64,000 bases of DNA, from assembly GCA_004020545.1 (NCBI GenBank), contig SAQE01000001.1:186001-250000 (forward strand), written 5' to 3'. A model generated the notes under the pieces. It saw only the letters and a program-made list of their open reading frames with translations, did not search any database and was not told the DNA's origin. The position numbers and the translations under genes are program-made. Source of the DNA: Mesorhizobium sp. (GTDB taxonomy: Bacteria; Pseudomonadota; Alphaproteobacteria; Rhizobiales; Rhizobiaceae). How positions within the stretch are numbered: the first letter of the stretch is position 1; each line of letters starts with the position of its first letter. This document shows positions 34,725-43,298 of this stretch, in pieces.

Positions 34725-34976
34725 TTTCCGATGCCCTCGTTCACCGCCCGGCCTCAGCACAGGCGCGGGGTGCTGTCCACTATACATTCCAAATTCCGGC
34801 TGTTGACAAACGCGAATAAACAGTCGCATTCTTTATCCACGCTGTCTTCCACGATAACAAGGGGAATTTCGAAGACGGCGCATCGGCATCGACTTTCGTC
34901 CCACGGCGCCGCCCCAGTGGAGCGGCAGCTCGTTGGACCTGGCGCTGTCGGTCCCTCAGCAAAATGTGGAGTCGCG
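34725..34976. promoter_or_regulatory. Divergent promoter region between tetR-aphA and the amidohydrolase-Pot operon
   Basis: About 250 bp without a firm gene. A TTGACA box at 34803-34808 faces the plus-strand operon, but the expected -10 site 17-18 bases later (around GCATTCT) is a weak match. The stretch around 34800-34870 is AT-rich against its surroundings. A TetR operator would be expected here; no long perfect palindrome was found by eye. Confidence 0.35.
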
Positions 34977-36644
34977 ATGTCGGTTGCGGATGGTGGTGCG
35001 GATCTGATGGTCGTCAACGGTCGTGTGCTGACCATGGACGAAGACAATCCCGCCGCCGAGGCCGTTGCCGTCAAGGACGGCGTCATCATTGCCATTGGCA
35101 ACCGCGCTTCCATCGAAGAACTCAAAGGACCGGCGACAAAGGTCATCGATGCCCAGGGCGGCTCCGTCCTGCCTGGCTTCATCGAAGCGCATATGCATCT
35201 GTTCGGCGGCGCGGCCGAGCTCGACAACCTGCATCTGGCGGGTGTGCATGGCTTCGACGCGCTGCGCGACGCCATCCAGACTTTTGCCGCCGACCGTCCA
35301 AATGCCAGGCTGCTGATCGGCGCCGGCGTCGATTATGCGATCCTGCCTGAGCCGGTGACGCGCCATCATCTCGACCGCATCATTCCCGATCGACCGTTCG
35401 CCATGTCGGCCTCCGACCACCACACGATGTGGGCGAACACCAAAGCGCTCGAAGAGGCCGGCCTGCTCAATGGCAAGGAGGTGGGGCCGGGCAACGAAGT
35501 CGTCATGGGCGCGGACGGGCTTGCCGCCGGCGAGTTGCGCGAGGGCGAAGCGTTCGGACCGATCCTTGAGCATTTCGGAGCAAATCGGACACGGCTGGGA
35601 CTGACCGGCGAGGAGCCGGATCCCTATCCGTCGGCCGAGGAGCTGGCCGCCGATCGCGACCTGATGCATCGCGGGCTTCAGTGGTGTGCCCAGCACGGCA
35701 TCACCTCGATCCAAAACATGGACGGCAATCTCTACCAGCTCCAGCTCCTCGCCGAACTGGAGAAAGAGGGGCGCTTGCTGTGCCGCACCAAGATCCCGTT
35801 CCACTTCAAGAATTTCATGAAGCTGGACATGCTGGAAAAAGCCTCGCGCATGGCGGCGACCTACAATTCCGAGTGGCTCTCCTCCAGCATGGTCAAGGTC
35901 TTCTATGACGGCGTGCTGGATTCCTGGACCGCGGTGATGGTCGACGACTATGCCGACCGGCCGGGCTGGCGCGGCGAGCCGCTATTTTCGCCCGAACATT
36001 TCGCCGAGGTGGCGGTCGAGGCCGACAGGCGCGGCCTGCAGGTCGCCGTGCATTCGATCGGCGACGGCGCCGTACGCGCCGTGCTCGACGGTTACCAGGC
36101 GGCGCTGAGGAAGAACGGCCGGCGCGACAGCCGCCACCGCATCGAGCATATCGAGGTCACCACGCCGTCCGATGTGCCGCGCTTTGCCGAACTCGGCGTT
36201 CTGGCGTCCATGCAGCCGCCGCACCCGCCGGGCGCCATGAACTTCCCGCTGGAGCCGACGATCTCGCGCATCGGTCGCGATAAGTGGCCGCTTAGCTATG
36301 CCTGGCGCACGCTGAAGGATGCCGGCGCGCGCGTCGTCTTCGCCTCCGACTGGCCAGTCTCGCCGGTTGATCCGATCCTGGGCATCCAGGCGGCGGTGAT
36401 GCGCAAACCTTGGGCAGAAGGCCTGCCGGACCAGAGCTTCTCGCTGCATGAATCGATTGCCAGCTATACGGTCGAGGGCGCCTATGCCGAGTTCATGGAA
36501 CATCGCAAGGGTCGTCTGAAGACCGGATACCTTGCGGATATCGTCGTGTTGTCGGCCGATATCGAGGCGACTGCGCAGGAAGCGCTGCACACGGTGCGTC
36601 CGGTGACCACCATCTGTGGTGGAAAGGTCACTTATCAAGCCTGA
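34977..36644 (+). CDS. YtcJ-type amidohydrolase
   Basis: A 555-residue metal-dependent hydrolase of the amidohydrolase-3 group. Metal-binding and active-site features are '[13 protein letters not shown]' (HxH), '[20 protein letters not shown]', '[20 protein letters not shown]' and '[20 protein letters not shown]'. There is no signal peptide, so it acts in the cytoplasm. Such enzymes split amides, cyclic amides or N-formyl compounds; the substrate cannot be read from sequence. It opens an operon with a Pot-type importer 10 bp downstream, so its substrate is likely to be what that importer brings in. The ATG at 34977 follows a TGGAG site. Confidence 0.85.
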   Translation: MSVADGGADLMVVNGRVLTMDEDNPAAEAVAVKDGVIIAIGNRASIEELKGPATKVIDAQGGSVLPGFIEAHMHLFGGAAELDNLHLAGVHGFDALRDAIQTFAADRPNARLLIGAGVDYAILPEPVTRHHLDRIIPDRPFAMSASDHHTMWANTKALEEAGLLNGKEVGPGNEVVMGADGLAAGELREGEAFGPILEHFGANRTRLGLTGEEPDPYPSAEELAADRDLMHRGLQWCAQHGITSIQNMDGNLYQLQLLAELEKEGRLLCRTKIPFHFKNFMKLDMLEKASRMAATYNSEWLSSSMVKVFYDGVLDSWTAVMVDDYADRPGWRGEPLFSPEHFAEVAVEADRRGLQVAVHSIGDGAVRAVLDGYQAALRKNGRRDSRHRIEHIEVTTPSDVPRFAELGVLASMQPPHPPGAMNFPLEPTISRIGRDKWPLSYAWRTLKDAGARVVFASDWPVSPVDPILGIQAAVMRKPWAEGLPDQSFSLHESIASYTVEGAYAEFMEHRKGRLKTGYLADIVVLSADIEATAQEALHTVRPVTTICGGKVTYQA

Positions 36645-36654
36645 GGGGGGTGGC

Positions 36655-37878
36655 ATGGGAATTGCGTTGGAAAGTCGAGTGACAGCTCCGCAGTTGCCAA
36701 GCCAGCCGGCTTATGGTGACAATCAAACAGGAACAAACCTGCCGCCAAGAGCAGGCTCTCTCAATGGGGTAATCGTGCCGGAACAACCGGGTAAGAACGC
36801 GATCGAAGTTCGCGGCGTACGCAAGGTATTTGGAACCGGTGAAAACCAGGTAGCCGCTCTCGACACGGTGTCGGTGTCGATCCGCGAAAACGAGTTTTTC
36901 ACCCTGCTCGGCCCGTCCGGATGCGGAAAGACGACGCTGCTGAGATTGATTGCCGGCTTCGATTTCCCAACCGCCGGCGAGATACTGCTGCACGGCCAGG
37001 ATATTGCGCCGCTGCCGCCCTTCAAGCGCCCGGTCAACACCGTCTTCCAGAGCTACGCGCTGTTCCCGCATATGACGGTGGCTGAGAATATCGGTTTCGG
37101 CCTGGAGATGCTCGGCAAGCCGAAGGCGGAGATCGAGGCGCGTGTCGCCCAGATGCTGAAGCTGGTCAAGATGGAGCAGCTTAAGGCGCGCCGCACGAGC
37201 CAGATTTCCGGCGGCCAACAGCAGCGCGTCGCGCTCGCCAGGGCGCTGGCGCCGCAGCCGAAAGTGCTGCTGCTCGACGAGCCGCTCTCGGCGCTCGACT
37301 ACAAGCTGCGCAAGGAAATGCAGATCGAGTTGAAGCGTCTGCAGCATGAGACCGGCATCACCTTCATCTTCGTCACCCACGACCAGGAAGAAGCGCTGAC
37401 CATGTCCGACCGCATCGCAGTCATGTCGGCCGGCAAGATCCTGCAGGTCGGCACGCCGCGCGATATCTACGACCGGCCGGCGGAGCGCTTCGTCGCCGAC
37501 TTCATCGGCGAGACGAATTTCCTGGCTGGCACAGTGGTATCGAAGAAGCCCGGTGTGGCGACGGTCAAATTCGCGAGCAATGCCACGATCGCCGCCGGTT
37601 ATCCGGAAGGCTTCGATCCGACGGGCGAAGTGACGCTGGTGGTGCGTCCCGAGCATGCCGACCTGGTGCCGGACCCGGCCAAGGGCACGATCGCGGGAAC
37701 GCTGTCCAACATCGTCTATTTCGGCACCGACACGCATTATCACGTGAAGCTCGACGGCGGTGGCGAAAACTTCATCGTGCGCCACCAGAACAGCCGCTCG
37801 AGCCCGGTCACCTACGAGACCGGCGCCAAGGTCGGCATCCAGTTCGAGGAGGACGCCGCGCGCGTCCTGAAAGACTGA
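36655..37878 (+). CDS. potA: ABC transporter ATP-binding protein, PotA type
   Basis: A 407-residue ATPase. Walker A '[20 protein letters not shown]' (residues about 86-94), Q-loop '[20 protein letters not shown]', signature '[20 protein letters not shown]' and Walker B '[20 protein letters not shown]' are all intact; a TOBE domain with '[13 protein letters not shown]' is C-terminal. An unusual low-complexity extension of about 48 residues precedes the ATPase domain. The ATG at 36655 follows a GGGGGG-rich ribosome site. Stop and next start overlap (TGATG). The transporter family imports spermidine or putrescine. Confidence 0.9.
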   Translation: MGIALESRVTAPQLPSQPAYGDNQTGTNLPPRAGSLNGVIVPEQPGKNAIEVRGVRKVFGTGENQVAALDTVSVSIRENEFFTLLGPSGCGKTTLLRLIAGFDFPTAGEILLHGQDIAPLPPFKRPVNTVFQSYALFPHMTVAENIGFGLEMLGKPKAEIEARVAQMLKLVKMEQLKARRTSQISGGQQQRVALARALAPQPKVLLLDEPLSALDYKLRKEMQIELKRLQHETGITFIFVTHDQEEALTMSDRIAVMSAGKILQVGTPRDIYDRPAERFVADFIGETNFLAGTVVSKKPGVATVKFASNATIAAGYPEGFDPTGEVTLVVRPEHADLVPDPAKGTIAGTLSNIVYFGTDTHYHVKLDGGGENFIVRHQNSRSSPVTYETGAKVGIQFEEDAARVLKD

Positions 37879-38825
37879 TGACGACAGCCACGCTCTCCCC
37901 AACTCTGCCTTCCAAGGCCGCGTTGTTCGAGGCCCGGGCGGTGAAGGCCGGTGCGCGGCGCAACCGGCTGCTGTCGCTGCCGGCGCTGATCATCATCGGC
38001 ATCTTCGGCGTGCTGCCGCTCCTCATCATCTGCGTCTATTCGTTCCTAGTCGCCGCACCCTATGGCGGCGTCCAGTGGCAGTTCTCGACGGACGCCTATC
38101 TTAACTTCCTGTTCCAGCGCGACATCTTCGACGACACGCTGCAGTTCACGCCGGACTTTCTGATCATCTATTTGCGCTCGTTCCTGTTCGCGGTGGTGAC
38201 GACAGTCATCTGCCTGCTGCTCGGCTTCCCGACCGCCTACTTCATGGCGACGCGGCCGCCGGCGCAGCGCAACTGGTGGGTGCTTCTGATCACCATTCCG
38301 TTCTGGTCGAACCTCTTGGTGCGCACGCTGGCGATCATGTTCATCATCCGCGACGAGGGCCTGATCAACAACGCGCTGATGGCATTGGGCGTGATCGATA
38401 AGCCGATCACCATGCTCTACACCAATTTCGCCATCCAGCTCGGCCTGCTCTACGCCTTCCTGCCGTTCATGGTGCTGCCGCTCTATTCCAGCCTGGAGAA
38501 GCTCGACTTCCGGCTGATCGAGGCAGCCTACGATCTCTACGCGACGCGCCGGCAGGTGCTGTGGCGGGTGATCATCCCGCTCTCCAGACCCGGCATCATC
38601 GCCGGCTGCCTCCTCGTCTTCATCCCGGCGCTCGGCGCCTATGTGACGCCGCTGATCCTGGGCGGCGGCGTCCACCTGATGATCGGTGACCTGATTGCCC
38701 AGCAATTCGGTTCCGGGCGCAACTGGCCGCTCGGCTGCGCGCAGGCGCTGATCCTGATGGCTGCGGTGCTGGTGGCGCTCTACTTCTACGTCCGCAACAC
38801 GTCGGGGAAGGTGCAGCATGGCTGA
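37878..38825 (+). CDS. potB: ABC transporter permease, PotB type
   Basis: A 315-residue inner-membrane permease with about six helices. The cytoplasmic EAA loop that docks the ATPase is visible in 'EAAYDLYATRRQVLWRVIIP'. An N-terminal cytoplasmic stretch of about 35 residues precedes the first helix ('LLSLPALIIIGIFGVLPLLI'). Start overlaps the potA stop (TGATG) and its own stop overlaps potC by 8 bp, so the transporter subunits are translationally coupled. Confidence 0.92.
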   Translation: MTTATLSPTLPSKAALFEARAVKAGARRNRLLSLPALIIIGIFGVLPLLIICVYSFLVAAPYGGVQWQFSTDAYLNFLFQRDIFDDTLQFTPDFLIIYLRSFLFAVVTTVICLLLGFPTAYFMATRPPAQRNWWVLLITIPFWSNLLVRTLAIMFIIRDEGLINNALMALGVIDKPITMLYTNFAIQLGLLYAFLPFMVLPLYSSLEKLDFRLIEAAYDLYATRRQVLWRVIIPLSRPGIIAGCLLVFIPALGAYVTPLILGGGVHLMIGDLIAQQFGSGRNWPLGCAQALILMAAVLVALYFYVRNTSGKVQHG

Positions 38826-39630
38826 ACCGCGCACCATCGACATCAAGGACCAGCCGGGCTTCCGCTCGATCGCCATCATCTGCCTGCTGGTGCTCTACAT
38901 CCCGGTGCTCATCCTGATGATCTTCTCGCTGAACAGCGGCTCGCTGGTCACGCATTGGGAAGGCGTCACGCTCGGCTGGTACGGCAGCGCGCTGCGTAAC
39001 GCGGAGTTCCACAACGCGGCCCGCAACACGCTGATCATTTCGGTCACCGCTACGATCGTCTCGACCATCTGCGCGACGCTGGCGGCGATTGGGATGACCA
39101 GGGTGAAGCCGTGGCGCGGCCTGGCGGCGGCCTTCATGGTGATCAACCTGCCGCTGATGGTGCCGGAGATCATCACGGCGGTGGCGACGCTCTCCTTCTT
39201 CGCGCTGATCGCCGGCACGTTCGGGCTGAATTTCGGCATCGGCAACCTGATCCTTGCCCATACCGTGTTCTGCATCCCCTTCGCCTATATGCCGATCCGG
39301 GCGCGGCTGGAGGACATGGACCTGACGCTGGAGTATGCGGCCGCCGACCTCTACGCGACGCCGTGGAACGCCTTCAAACGCATCACGCTGCCGCTGCTGG
39401 TGCCAGGCATCATGTCGGGCGCAGCACTCGCCTTCATCGTCTCCTTCGACGATTTCACCATCACGCAGCTCGTCGCCGGTCCCGGCCAGACGACGCTGCC
39501 TCTCTACATCTGGAACCAGATCAGGCGGCCGATGACGCCGGAGATCAACGCCATCTCCACAATCCTGCTTTTGGTGTCGATCCTGTTCGTCTCGGTCTCG
39601 TTCCTGATCGCGCGCCGGCGCGCAAAATGA
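38818..39630 (+). CDS. potC: ABC transporter permease, PotC type
   Basis: A 270-residue permease partner of the PotB-like protein. EAA loop: 'YAAADLYATPWNAFKRITLP'. First helix 'IAIICLLVLYIPVLILMIFS'. The motif 'AALAFIVSFDDFTITQLVAG' is characteristic of PotC and PotI. Overlaps potB by 8 bp and is followed after 45 bp by the binding-protein gene. Confidence 0.92.
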   Translation: MAEPRTIDIKDQPGFRSIAIICLLVLYIPVLILMIFSLNSGSLVTHWEGVTLGWYGSALRNAEFHNAARNTLIISVTATIVSTICATLAAIGMTRVKPWRGLAAAFMVINLPLMVPEIITAVATLSFFALIAGTFGLNFGIGNLILAHTVFCIPFAYMPIRARLEDMDLTLEYAAADLYATPWNAFKRITLPLLVPGIMSGAALAFIVSFDDFTITQLVAGPGQTTLPLYIWNQIRRPMTPEINAISTILLLVSILFVSVSFLIARRRAK

Positions 39631-39675
39631 CCCAAGAGCTCCAACATAACAATGGGAAGGCAAGGAGAACATAAA

Positions 39676-40704
39676 ATGTCTGGAAAACTGATGGCGGCCG
39701 TTTCCGCGGCCGTGCTGCTATGGGCGGTGCCTGCGCTCGCCGACGGCGAACTGCATATCTATAACTGGGGCGACTACACCAACCCCAAGCTGATCGAGAA
39801 GTTCGAGAAGCAATACAACATCAAGGTGACGCTGGACGACTATGATTCCAACGAAACCATGCTGTCCAAGGTGCGCGCCGGCAATTCCGGCTACGACATC
39901 GTGGTGCCGTCCGACTACACCGTGAAGATCATGATCGAAGAGGGCCTGCTCGAAAAGACCGAGCCCAACGCGATGCCGAACGGCAAGAACATCGATCCGC
40001 GCTTCGTCGACATCTATTGGGACAAGGGCCGCCATTACACCGCGCCGTGGCAGTTCGGCACGACGACGTTCTCCGTCAACATGGACAAGTTCAAGGGCGA
40101 TATCGACACGCTGGCGATCCTGTTCAATCCGCCGGACGAGCTGAAGGGGCAGATCAACGTGCTCGACGACGTCAACACCGTCATGCACGCGGCCGAGCGC
40201 TATGCCGGCGTGCCGCGCTGCGGCGCCGATAAGGCCAATCTGAAGAAGATCAACGACATACTGACGGCCGCCAAGCCGTCGTGGAAGACCTTCAGCTACG
40301 ACACCATCACCAAGATCACCTCGGGCGACGTGGTCGTGACCGAGCAGTGGAATGGTGCTGCCTACCGCTCGCGCCAGAAGATCCCGGCGATCAAATATGC
40401 CTATCCGAAGGAAGGCATTGAGGGCTGGATGGACAATGTCGCGGTGCTGAAGGGCGCCAAGAACCTCGAGAACGCCAAGCTGTTCCAGGACTTCGTCATG
40501 GCGCCTGAGAATGCGGCGCTGATCTCCGAGTTCGCCGGCTACGACAACGGCATTGCCGGCAGCCACAAATTCCTGCCGGCGGAGTTCGCCAACTCGCCGG
40601 AGATCAGTCCGCCGGCCGGTTCGGCGACGCCGGAATTCGTGCCGCCGTGTCCGCCAGAGGTGGTGGAGATCTATAACAAGATCTGGACCAACCTGCGCAA
40701 ATAA
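39676..40704 (+). CDS. Periplasmic polyamine-type binding protein (PotD/PotF family)
   Basis: A 342-residue secreted solute-binding protein with a Sec signal peptide (about residues 1-22, ending VPALADGE). The mature start 'LHIYNWGDYTNPKLIEKFEK' is the classic PotD/PotF signature, and 'YDIVVPSDYTVKIMIEEGLL' continues it. It delivers substrate to the PotABC-like permease encoded just upstream. The ATG at 39676 has AAGGAG 8 bases before it. A strong hairpin follows 17 bp after the stop. Confidence 0.92.
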   Translation: MSGKLMAAVSAAVLLWAVPALADGELHIYNWGDYTNPKLIEKFEKQYNIKVTLDDYDSNETMLSKVRAGNSGYDIVVPSDYTVKIMIEEGLLEKTEPNAMPNGKNIDPRFVDIYWDKGRHYTAPWQFGTTTFSVNMDKFKGDIDTLAILFNPPDELKGQINVLDDVNTVMHAAERYAGVPRCGADKANLKKINDILTAAKPSWKTFSYDTITKITSGDVVVTEQWNGAAYRSRQKIPAIKYAYPKEGIEGWMDNVAVLKGAKNLENAKLFQDFVMAPENAALISEFAGYDNGIAGSHKFLPAEFANSPEISPPAGSATPEFVPPCPPEVVEIYNKIWTNLRK

Positions 40705-40721
40705 TCCGGCCATAGAGCATG

Positions 40722-40753
40722 AAGGAGGGGAGGCTCCGGCCTCCCCTCCTTTT
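40722..40753 (+). terminator. Strong hairpin after the Pot operon
   Basis: A perfect 13-bp stem, AAGGAGGGGAGGC (40722-40734) and its complement (40739-40751), with a TCCG tetraloop and a short T-run (TTTT at 40750-40753). The T-run is short, so partial termination is possible, allowing some read-through into the serine hydrolase gene that begins 16 bp later. Such a stem may also protect the abundant binding-protein message. Confidence 0.7.
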
Positions 40754-40769
40754 GTCCAGGGAGGATTTG

Positions 40770-41966
40770 ATGACCTCTTACCGCAATTCCGATCCGCGGC
40801 CGCCGATCATGCAGGGTTCGCCGCCGAAGCTGATCCCTCCGAAGCTCGATTGGGACAGGGGTCCCTGGAACCGCTGGGCCTTCCAGAACATCCGCGAGGT
40901 ACTGCCGACTGTCGAGGTCTGGCGCGGCCACGGCCACCGCCATCGCTTGGAGCGTGCCGAGGTCGACCTCGACGATCTGGCGGTGGTGGATGGCGAAGGC
41001 CGCCCAACGACGCTCGCCGGACTGCTCGACGAGACCTATACCGACGGCTGCCTGGTGCTGAAGGACGGCAGGATAGCCTATGAGCGATACTTCAACGGCA
41101 TGGACGAGCGCACGCTGCATCTGTCGCAGTCGATGGCGAAATCGGTCACCGGTTCGGTGTTCGGCATCCTGGTCGGGCGCGGTCTGATCGACCCGGCAAG
41201 GCTGGTGACGGACTATCTTCCGGAACTGGCAGTGACCGCCTGGACTGGCGCCATCATGCAGCAGGTGCTCGACATGACGACGGGCGTGCGCTTCTCCGAG
41301 GAGTACACTGATCGCTATTCCGAGATCGGCCAGGTCGACGTCGCCAGCGGCTGGAAGCCGATCCCGCCGGGCAGCGATCCCGACTTCCAGTGGCCGACGC
41401 ACATGTTCGAATTGATCCTGCGGCTGAAGGACAAGGTGCGGGAGCATGGCGAGGCCTTCGAATACCGCTCGATCGAGACCGATGTGCTCGCCTTTATCAT
41501 GGAGCGCGTGAGCGGCAGGCGGCTGGCGCAGCTCGTCTCGGAAGAGCTCTGGCAAAAGCTCGGCGCCGACGAGAGCGCCTGCTTCACCGTCGACAGCGCC
41601 GGCTATGCGCTGGCCGAGGGCGGCTTCAACGCGACGCTGCGCGACTATGGCCGCTTCGGCCAGCTCATCCTCGACAATGGCGGCGGCGTGATCCCGGCCG
41701 AGTGGATCGAGGCAACGCGCACCGGCAAGCACGGACCGAACTTCAATCCCAGCCTGCCGGAGGGTAGCTATCATAATCAGTTCTGGATCGAGGATCCGCG
41801 CTCGCGCTCGCTGATGTGTCGCGGTGTATTCGGGCAGTTGATCCATATCGACTGGGACAACAGGATGGTCGTGGTGAAGCTTTCGACCTATCCGGATTTC
41901 ACCAACATCGCCTATTCGGTGGCGACGCTGAAAGCCGTGCACGCTATCGCTACGGCTCTCGCCTGA
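40770..41966 (+). CDS. Serine hydrolase of the beta-lactamase / 6-aminohexanoate-dimer-hydrolase fold (first copy)
   Basis: A 398-residue protein without signal peptide. The penicillin-recognising SxxK motif is 'LSQSMAKSVTGSVFG' (S121, K124), and the second motif Tyr is Y232 in 'AFEYRSIETDV'. Tyr179 and Asp190 sit the same distance from the Ser as two residues important in nylon-dimer hydrolase. This points to hydrolysis of a linear amide or ester rather than a beta-lactam; exact substrate unknown. The ATG at 40770 has GGGAGG 5 bases upstream. It follows the Pot operon hairpin and precedes a second gene of the same fold. Confidence 0.8.
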   Translation: MTSYRNSDPRPPIMQGSPPKLIPPKLDWDRGPWNRWAFQNIREVLPTVEVWRGHGHRHRLERAEVDLDDLAVVDGEGRPTTLAGLLDETYTDGCLVLKDGRIAYERYFNGMDERTLHLSQSMAKSVTGSVFGILVGRGLIDPARLVTDYLPELAVTAWTGAIMQQVLDMTTGVRFSEEYTDRYSEIGQVDVASGWKPIPPGSDPDFQWPTHMFELILRLKDKVREHGEAFEYRSIETDVLAFIMERVSGRRLAQLVSEELWQKLGADESACFTVDSAGYALAEGGFNATLRDYGRFGQLILDNGGGVIPAEWIEATRTGKHGPNFNPSLPEGSYHNQFWIEDPRSRSLMCRGVFGQLIHIDWDNRMVVVKLSTYPDFTNIAYSVATLKAVHAIATALA

Positions 41967-41997
41967 AAATCAGAGACAAAAGTACCGGGAGACAATC

Positions 41998-43176
41998 GTG
42001 GCCGGCAAGACTGCGTTCGAGACCAGATACGGCTTTGCCCGCAAGGACGTGCGGCTCGACAATTGGCGTCTCAGGCCGTTCAGCCAATGGTCGTTCCAGA
42101 ATGTCGGCGAACTGGTGCCGAGCGTACATGTTGCAGCAGCGCCCGGCGGCGAGGAACAGGCGAAGCCTCTCGGTGCGTTGCTCGAAGAAAAGGTCACGCT
42201 CGCTGGCGGCGCCGAAACCGTCGCAGCTTTGCTCAAGCGTTCCGACACCGACGGGCTGACCATCCTGAAGGGTGGCAAGTTGGCCGGCGATTGGTCGGCG
42301 CCGCATATGGCGTTCGGGTCGCGCCACATCGTCTTTTCGATCAGCAAGTCGGTCACGGCGATTCTCGCAGGCATTCTGGAAGGCGAGGGGGTGTTCGACC
42401 CTGGGGCGCCAGTGGCAGAGTACATCCCCGAAGCCAAGGGCTCGGCCTATGGCGATGCCAGCGTGCGCAACGTGCTCGACATGACGGTCAGCCTCGATTT
42501 CGAGGAAGCCTATCTCGATCCGGAAAGCGCCTTCGCCCGCTATCGCCGCGCGACGCTGTGGAATCCGGGTGGCGGGTCGGAAAGCCTTGCGGCGTTCCTG
42601 CTGACGCTGCAGCGTCTCGCCGAGCCGCATGGCCAGACCTACCGCTACCGCTCCCCCAATTCGGATATGCTGGGCATTCTTATCGAGCGGGCATCCGGCA
42701 AACGGGTCAGCGACCTGCTCAGCGAGAAAACGTGGCTGCCGCTCGGCGCCGCGAGCGAGATGTCCGTTACCGTCGACATGGAAGGAACGGCGCGCACCGC
42801 CGGTGGCATGTCGATGACGCCGCGCGATCTTGCCCGCATCGGCGAGATGATGCGGCAGGGCGGCATGGCCAATGGCCGGCGCATCGTGCCTGAGGCCTGG
42901 GTGCGCGACACGGTTGCCACCGGCGGCAGCCATGAAACCTGGCAGCGCGGCACGATGGCGTTCCTCTTCCCCGAAGGGCGCTATCGCAACAAATGGTACC
43001 AGATGGGCAAGGCAAGCGGCGCCTTCTGCGGCATCGGCATCCACGGCCAATGGATTTACGTCAACCCTAGGGACGAGGTGGTGATCGCCAAGATGTCGTC
43101 GCAGCCGGAGCCGGTCGACGATGTGCTTGACCTCGATATCGTCGCTTTCTTCGAGGCGCTGAGCGCGATGGTTTAA
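41998..43176 (+). CDS. Serine hydrolase of the beta-lactamase / 6-aminohexanoate-dimer-hydrolase fold (second copy)
   Basis: A 392-residue cytoplasmic-looking protein with SxxK in 'IVFSISKSVTAILAG' (S114, K117), Y172 and a YRS motif at Y217 ('TYRYRSPNSDMLG'). The N-terminus 'WRLRPFSQWSFQNVGELVPS' resembles the first copy's 'WNRWAFQNIREVLPTVEV', so the pair comes from an old duplication, but overall they differ much. GTG start at 41998 with GGGAG 6 bases upstream. Gap to the first copy is 31 bp, so they are cotranscribed. Confidence 0.8.
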   Translation: MAGKTAFETRYGFARKDVRLDNWRLRPFSQWSFQNVGELVPSVHVAAAPGGEEQAKPLGALLEEKVTLAGGAETVAALLKRSDTDGLTILKGGKLAGDWSAPHMAFGSRHIVFSISKSVTAILAGILEGEGVFDPGAPVAEYIPEAKGSAYGDASVRNVLDMTVSLDFEEAYLDPESAFARYRRATLWNPGGGSESLAAFLLTLQRLAEPHGQTYRYRSPNSDMLGILIERASGKRVSDLLSEKTWLPLGAASEMSVTVDMEGTARTAGGMSMTPRDLARIGEMMRQGGMANGRRIVPEAWVRDTVATGGSHETWQRGTMAFLFPEGRYRNKWYQMGKASGAFCGIGIHGQWIYVNPRDEVVIAKMSSQPEPVDDVLDLDIVAFFEALSAMV

Positions 43177-43298
43177 GCCGTTCGGCTGGTCGCATTCATA
43201 GCTGTTTCCTGTGGACCTCCAGGGTCGGTTGAAAACAGCGCGGTTGGCGGGACGGGCATCCCGGCCTATGGTCGCCGCTCTTTTCGACAGGGACCAGC

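Noticed and set aside
40722-40751. AGGAGGGG of the hairpin as a ribosome-binding site
   Set aside because: It is buried in a perfect 13-bp stem and too far from the ATG at 40770; GGGAGG at 40759-40764 is the better site.
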